DNA from: Gongronella butleri
Taxonomy: Eukaryota; Mucoromycota; Mucoromycetes; Mucorales; Cunninghamellaceae
Length of the DNA stretch: 64,000 bases
Direction: 5' to 3'
Assembly: GCA_025201375.1 (NCBI GenBank)
Contig: JAIWZP010000004.1
Location: forward strand, 496,001 to 560,000
The translations under genes and the position numbers were made by a program. The notes beneath the pieces were generated by a model, which had not been told where the DNA came from, ran no database searches, and worked only from the letters and a program-made list of their open reading frames with translations. Of the stretch, positions 59,702 through 64,000 are shown in pieces (within the stretch, counting starts at the first letter, position 1; the number at the start of each line of letters is the position of its first letter).

Positions 59702-61139
59702 CGCGACAACCAGGGGAATGAGACGCAGTCGTCAAGGGCCCACTTAGTTAGGAGGGCGATGGCCAAATTCTTCAATGACAACACCAAGTGGCACCTTGAG
59801 AGGCTGGAGGACCGCGGTGTAAACATCATCAATGACGGCTAGAACTGGACCAAATTGGAAGAAATTGGGAAATATTTTATGGAGCGCGAAAACATGGACG
59901 GTCTCCGCGACAAGGTGTGCTTCCTTATGGGCCATTCAACGCTGTTGAGGAGCCAGGATGCTCTGGGATTGCAATGGTCCTTTTTGCAAAGCTTCACCGT
60001 CCCGAACCAAGGTCCATCCGAATTTTTGGGAATCTCAGCCAAAATCAATTATGGCAAACAAAACAGCCTTGGAAAGGACGAATTCGGAAATTGCGTGCGC
60101 CACAGGAGTGCCAACGTGTGCCCAGTTGGAGCGGTGGCCATGCATTTGTTTGCACGCTTCCACATTGCTGGCGAAGCGTTTCCGCTCTTTGAAAGCCGCG
60201 CATCGTGGTACAAAATTGCTCTTGTGCCAGTGTCCTCGGCCGACCCTACTGCATTGATGTCGTATGAAGCGCAGCGAAAGATGTACCAGCGCGTCATCAA
60301 TGCTTGTGAGGTCGTGACAAGCGCCGTCACGCATGTAAACCGCAAAAGCGCTGTGAACATGTTGGCCGAGGACGGCATCAATTATGACGAGCTGCGTCGC
60401 ATTGGCCGCTGGGCAATCGATCGCATGACCGGCTGCTACATCAGCAGCTACCCGCTCAAGGGCTTGAAGAGCATGGCCGACTTTCGCACTGACCAAGGCC
60501 AAAATTACTTTTTGCTGCGTGCCAGCATTTTTCCGCCCAAAGAGCTGCAAGACATGGTGTTTCCGACTGCCGAGGAGGAATTGAAGCTTGCACGGAAGGC
60601 CTCAGTCAAGGAATTGGCTGTGATTTACTTCCTGGAAATGATGGTCAAGCTCCGAGTCGTGTTTTTGCAGGTATGAAAGGGCACCAAGCATAGTGCGAGG
60701 ATTCAACTGGGTGCATGAAATGGAGCGTTTGCTTATTATTAATCCTTTTTTTATGACTTAGGATGCTGTGGCCCTGAGGCAACTGTACCCTGACCACTTT
60801 TTGTGGAAAAGCTGCCCGATCTTCAGCACGACCGCGTTTCAAGACTTTGAGTCTCGCCTGTTGGAGCGAATGCGCCATGACGAGACGCGCTTTTCCTCTA
60901 GTGAGCGCCTGGCTCTAGCTCTGCCGCAATTGACGAGCATTCTGGACGATCGCACGTTTTTGATGGTCGCGCTTTTTTTTTGTGCCGCAAAGGGCTGTAT
61001 GACGCCATCGAAAGAACAGCTGAAGACGAAGGAATTGCATGCCTCGAAGTCGCCAAAAACCACGACAAGCAGAGCAATGCATTCGGCTAAGACATATCGC
61101 AGTCTGCTCCCTCTGAGTTTTCAATCTTCTCCGATTTAA
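59702..61139 (+). pseudogene. NDC10_II/Crypton-type tyrosine recombinase relic
   Basis: The frame runs from before 59702 through an in-frame TAG at 59840-59842, then 59843-60670, intron 60671-60761, and 60762-61139. The domain matches the Ndc10 domain-II family derived from Crypton recombinases: GHSTLLRSQDALGLQW, a CPVGAVAMHLFARFHIAGE stretch, FESRASWYKIALVP, then THVNRKSAVNMLAEDGI and RRIGRWAIDRMTGCYISSY. The usual T-H-x-x-R and nucleophile Tyr positions are visible as THVNR and GCY. The early TAG would remove the N-terminal region unless translation starts at the ATG at 59879. The 3' end runs into the inverted repeat of the next element, so the C-terminus is probably not original. It is most likely an inactive relic. 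Confidence 0.75.
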
Positions 61140-61892
61140 TTGAACAAGCAAAAAGATATTTTTGTGAGCGCCCTGGATGCAACTCACCTTGCCATGGTCG
61201 CGCCCAAGGAACGACGCGGCGGCCGCCGTTATGTGAATGCCATTACTCTCGACAAACACGACGACCCCGTGCTTTGCCCCTTACTTGCCATCCGCGCATA
61301 CTACGATTGTTTGGGTCGCCCATCAACACGCCACCCTCACCCTGTCGATGACCGCATCTTGATCACGGCTTTGTTCCGACGCTGCGCAGGCAATCACGAC
61401 GCGCCAGTGGTCGCGTCCACGATCGGACACTACGTTCGCGGCGTCATGCGCAAGGTGACGTGCGAGCCGGCATCCTTGTCCGTCCCCAAGGCTCGCGCTC
61501 TCGGCGCCACGATTGCAGCTCTTTCCGGCACGCCCATTGACGACATCGTGGCACGCGGCGCTTGGTCCTCCAAAGAAATGTTTCAGCATTTTTATCGCAT
61601 TTCTTCCTCCACGACGACCAATTTCTCGATGATCAATCTGGACGACACCCAGAGGGAGCAGACTGCAATGTGTCTTATCTCCTAACGCCCTAGCTTTAGC
61701 GACGGGCTTAAAATAAGACACGAGCAGTCGGTCTTCAACCCACTCCCTCCTTCTTTGCTTTGTTTCCTTTTGTTCCTTTTGCTCACTAGAAAAGATGAGT
61801 TGCATCCAGGGCGCTCACAAAAATTTCTTTTTGCTTGTTCAATTAAATCGGAGAAGATTGAACACCCAGAGGGAGCAGACTGCGATGTGTCT
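61087..61892 (+). mobile_element. DIRS-like fragment bounded by about 100-bp inverted repeats
   Basis: Left repeat 61087-61187 and right repeat 61796-61892 are reverse complements with high identity (for example TTCAATCTTCTCCGATTTAA at 61120 versus TTAAATCGGAGAAGATTGAA at 61843). Between them lies one recombinase frame. A third piece of the same sequence occurs directly at 61649-61680 (CCCAGAGGGAGCAGACTGC) and again at 61865. Overlapping inverted and direct copies of the ends recall the split repeats of DIRS retrotransposons. Reverse transcriptase, RNase H and Gag are missing, so this is a deletion derivative. Confidence 0.65.
61140..61685 (+). CDS. C-terminal part of a DIRS-type tyrosine recombinase (fragment)
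   Basis: The frame is open for 181 codons but has no ATG at its left end, where it begins inside the inverted repeat. The sequence resembles the catalytic half of DIRS/Ngaro-type recombinases: RRYVNAITLDKHDDPVLCPL, then PVVASTIGHYVRGVMRKV, ARALGATIAALSGTPIDDIV and RGAWSSKEMFQHFYRI. The final block, W-S-S-x-x-x-F-x-x-F-Y, holds the nucleophile Tyr. The H-x-x-R motif normally before it reads PKARALG, so the His is lost. It is not expected to be active and is different in sequence from the upstream NDC10_II-type relic. Confidence 0.7.
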   Translation: MNKQKDIFVSALDATHLAMVAPKERRGGRRYVNAITLDKHDDPVLCPLLAIRAYYDCLGRPSTRHPHPVDDRILITALFRRCAGNHDAPVVASTIGHYVRGVMRKVTCEPASLSVPKARALGATIAALSGTPIDDIVARGAWSSKEMFQHFYRISSSTTTNFSMINLDDTQREQTAMCLIS

Positions 61893-63449
61893 TACTTTAA
61901 GCCCGTCGCTATATATCACTCTTCGAACTTTTTTCACTTTCACAATAATTTTTTCTTGATATGACTAAAAAGACCACCTCTGACTGCTTGTCAATAGTCT
62001 TGTTCTTGTACAGTACAGTACAGTAGCAGACACGCAATTATCAAGGGTAAAGCACTCAAGAGATCGTGATTCAAGCTTTATCTATTGTTTTTATTGTTTT
62101 TAGCATTTACACCTCAGAAGTACATGTTCGCTCTTTGATCCGACAATGACAGGCGCTCTCGTTCAAATGAGCCCACGCTTAGGCCAATGTGATAGCTAGA
62201 TCGCGCGCAATCACAATGTTCAAAAATGGCGGATTTCCCGAAGGGTATTGTCGAGGATTTGGAAACAGAGAAATCTTGGTCCCCATATCGCCACGCCATT
62301 CTACCACATCAGATTCACCGAAGGAAATCAAATAAAAACCTGACATCCACAGACGGGTTTTCGCGTAAATTGCAATTTTCCTCTTATTTTCACCTCTAGG
62401 CAAAGTAGATGAATATTGGCCACTGAGCTATAAAACACGCACCATCAGAATAAGAGTGGCTTGCTGCGAACGTGGACATTGGTGATCAATGGAAAAGGTA
62501 GTTCTTGGGCATTATTGTCGCGAATTTAAAATCATAGTAACATTTCGACGCGTGAAAACCGCGTCAGACGTTGAGTGACATGCGTCTTTTCCTAGTCAAA
62601 TCGATGCACCTGGTGTGCCACTTGCTATGGACGCGTCGGCGCGACACGATGGAAGCGTTTTCCCCGTGCAATTTGAGTTGAAATAAAATCCAAAATCTTC
62701 AATTGCTCGTCATTGAGCAGATAGATCGCGCCCCTTTTTGTTGTTTCCGTGGTTTCTCCATGCGATTCATCTTGTGTGTAAGTTTGGTAGAAATCTAGAG
62801 ATCTTTTTTTTCGATTTCTTCTCGGGCGCTCGAAACGGCCCATTTTTTGTCTTGCGTGCACCATACCCCCAATGGCTTGTAGCGACCTCAAGTTAAGTTT
62901 TACTTGGGTTTCTTGCTGGGAATTTCACGTTTGGACGTGTTTCCAGAGCAATGCAGTGACGAATTGGTCACCTTGGAGGCGATTTTGGAATTTAAAGGTA
63001 TAGTCGCGGGAAGGCACCAGCCATCTGTTCACTCAAGTCATCTATTATTGCACAAAGTAAAATAGACGTCCGATTTTGGTTGCCCGGCAACCACCAAATG
63101 ACATACAATCACGATTTTCGTTCGTTTTAGGCTCAAAAAAAAAAAAAAAAGAAAGAAAAGAGAAAAAACGTGCTGGGTTTGCGAGCCCGCGTAAAAAATA
63201 AGAATGTATTTTATCATAGGCTCAGTCCGACTGGGCTTGTGCTTAAAAAGATACCGTTTCATTATTAGAGCGACAACCTTTGATAGTGACAATTAAATTT
63301 CAGTCATGTTTTATTGCAATGACACCAACGTACGTAAAACAAAAGAAATGGAGCATCTGATGATACAGGTACAGGCAGAGTAAAGAAAGGAATTGGGGGG
63401 GGGGTAAGAGAAAACAAAAGAGCGAGAGGGGGAAATTAGGGTATTTTGA
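61893..63449. other. Gene-poor region
   Basis: No gene is supported. ACAGTACAGTACAGTA occurs at 62012-62027. A minus-strand open frame at 62625-62891 encodes a basic peptide without a recognisable domain. An A-run sits at 63136-63150 and a G-run at 63393-63403. Confidence 0.4.
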
Positions 63450-64000
63450 TCACCAGCCATTGGCATCCATGACAAGTTGGGCTTCTTTTTCGTACTGATT
63501 CAAGGTTTCCACAAGCTCATGGGTACTTTGATCCCATAGGCCTTGATCACCTGCAATAAAAAAAGTGTAAGATCACGCCTCGTTTTGCATCTATTTTTTT
63601 TTTTTTTTTTTTTTTTTTTACCTTGTAACCAGACCAAGTTCACTTTGAAATGACGACCGTGCTCATGGGCCATGTGACACATGAACCAAATGCGCTCGGA
63701 CGCGACCTTCATGGTGCCTTGCCAGATGATTTGCTGATTGGGGTATAGTCTGCCGCTGAGCTTGCCATTAAAATGCTCCTTGAGAATCTGATGAATCTTG
63801 CCAGCCAGCTCGTACTCGTGTTTGCCATAGCCATCAAACGCAACGACCTGAAAAAAGGGAGTGAGAAGGCGCTTCTTTTTTTTTTTTTTTTTTTGTCCGT
63901 GGCGATTTCCTTACTTTTGACGGCAACTTTTTGGACCATGGACCAGAGACAAAGTCCCACGCCTTTGACCACCAATGGGCAATGGGCGAAGAAATGGCAT
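63450..64000 (-). CDS. Unrecognised protein, 3' part only (continues past the right edge)
   Basis: Minus-strand exons are 64000-63915, 63847-63622 and 63550-63450, joined in frame and ending at the stop at 63450-63452. At least 137 residues are inside the window. The sequence is rich in Trp and aromatic residues (HWWSKAWDFVSGPWSKKL, then VVAFDGYGKHEYELAGKIHQ and RIWFMCHMAHEHGRHFKVNL) and ends in a Glu/Gln helix and MDANGW. There is no signal peptide or membrane segment in the visible part. I do not recognise the family. The intron at 63551-63621 carries a T-run, as elsewhere in the window. Consistent splice phases and amino-acid composition support a real gene. Confidence 0.65.

Noticed and set aside
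62625..62891. Basic 88-aa minus-strand frame
   Set aside because: No domain, no introns, and isolated in gene-poor DNA.
1..64000. Possible biosynthetic or defence gene cluster
   Set aside because: The recognised genes are unrelated housekeeping, regulatory and trafficking genes on both strands; no enzymes of a common pathway are adjacent.

Overview
The window looks like a 64 kb piece of a nuclear chromosome from a fungus, most likely an early-diverging one (Mucoromycota/Zoopagomycota grade). Genes carry many short introns (about 50-150 nt, canonical GT-AG), often with long poly(A) or poly(T) runs, and start codons are usually preceded by pyrimidine tracts. The gene set (CSL and RFX transcription factors, Cdc11/Nud1-like scaffold, Erf2-like DHHC protein, SMCR8-like protein, NDC10_II/Crypton-type recombinase relic) fits such a fungus. 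The placement is an inference from gene content, not from a marker phylogeny.

Layout. 0-12 kb is gene-dense: a Sec7-PH Arf exchange factor (+), a CSL factor (+), a tail-anchored coiled-coil protein (+), a NUFIP1 homologue (-), and a BCL7-like protein (+) divergent from NUFIP1. 12-15.7 kb is a gene-poor island of degenerate repeats. 15.7-27 kb holds a membrane/coiled-coil/poly-Q protein, an LRR scaffold, an M18 aminopeptidase and an RFX factor, all +. 27-30.4 kb is a second repeat island related in part to the first. 30.4-44 kb holds an Erf2-like palmitoyltransferase (+), a Kelch-BTB gene (-), a TRIP4/Rqt4 homologue (-), and a truncated Kelch-only copy of the Kelch-BTB gene (-) made by a segmental duplication of about 2.8 kb. 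44-50 kb has no recognisable gene but contains a nested transposon: a TA-flanked foldback element interrupted by a 244-bp insertion and by a 1191-bp hAT-like element with an 8-bp target duplication. 50-59.6 kb is dense again: a mitochondrial DnaJ protein (-) divergent from Atp23 (+), then a Yop1/REEP protein, an SMCR8-like longin/DENN protein and a secreted alginate-lyase-family protein. 59.7-62 kb is a broken NDC10_II/Crypton-like recombinase with a DIRS-like recombinase fragment, bounded by inverted repeats, lodged at its 3' end. The window ends in the 3' part of an unrecognised minus-strand gene.

Functional themes. Several products act at membranes and in trafficking (Sec7-PH, Erf2-like, Yop1, SMCR8-like), two in mitochondria (DnaJ, Atp23), three in transcription or chromatin (CSL, RFX, BCL7-like), and two in RNA or ribosome biology (NUFIP1, TRIP4/Rqt4). 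Nothing suggests a biosynthetic or defence cluster; genes appear to be independent units, with two tight divergent pairs. The most unusual material is in the repeats: a family with a period near 165 bp, the hairpin-within-hairpin transposon nest, and the two tyrosine-recombinase relics. All splice models were read by eye and checked only for frame continuity and family similarity.
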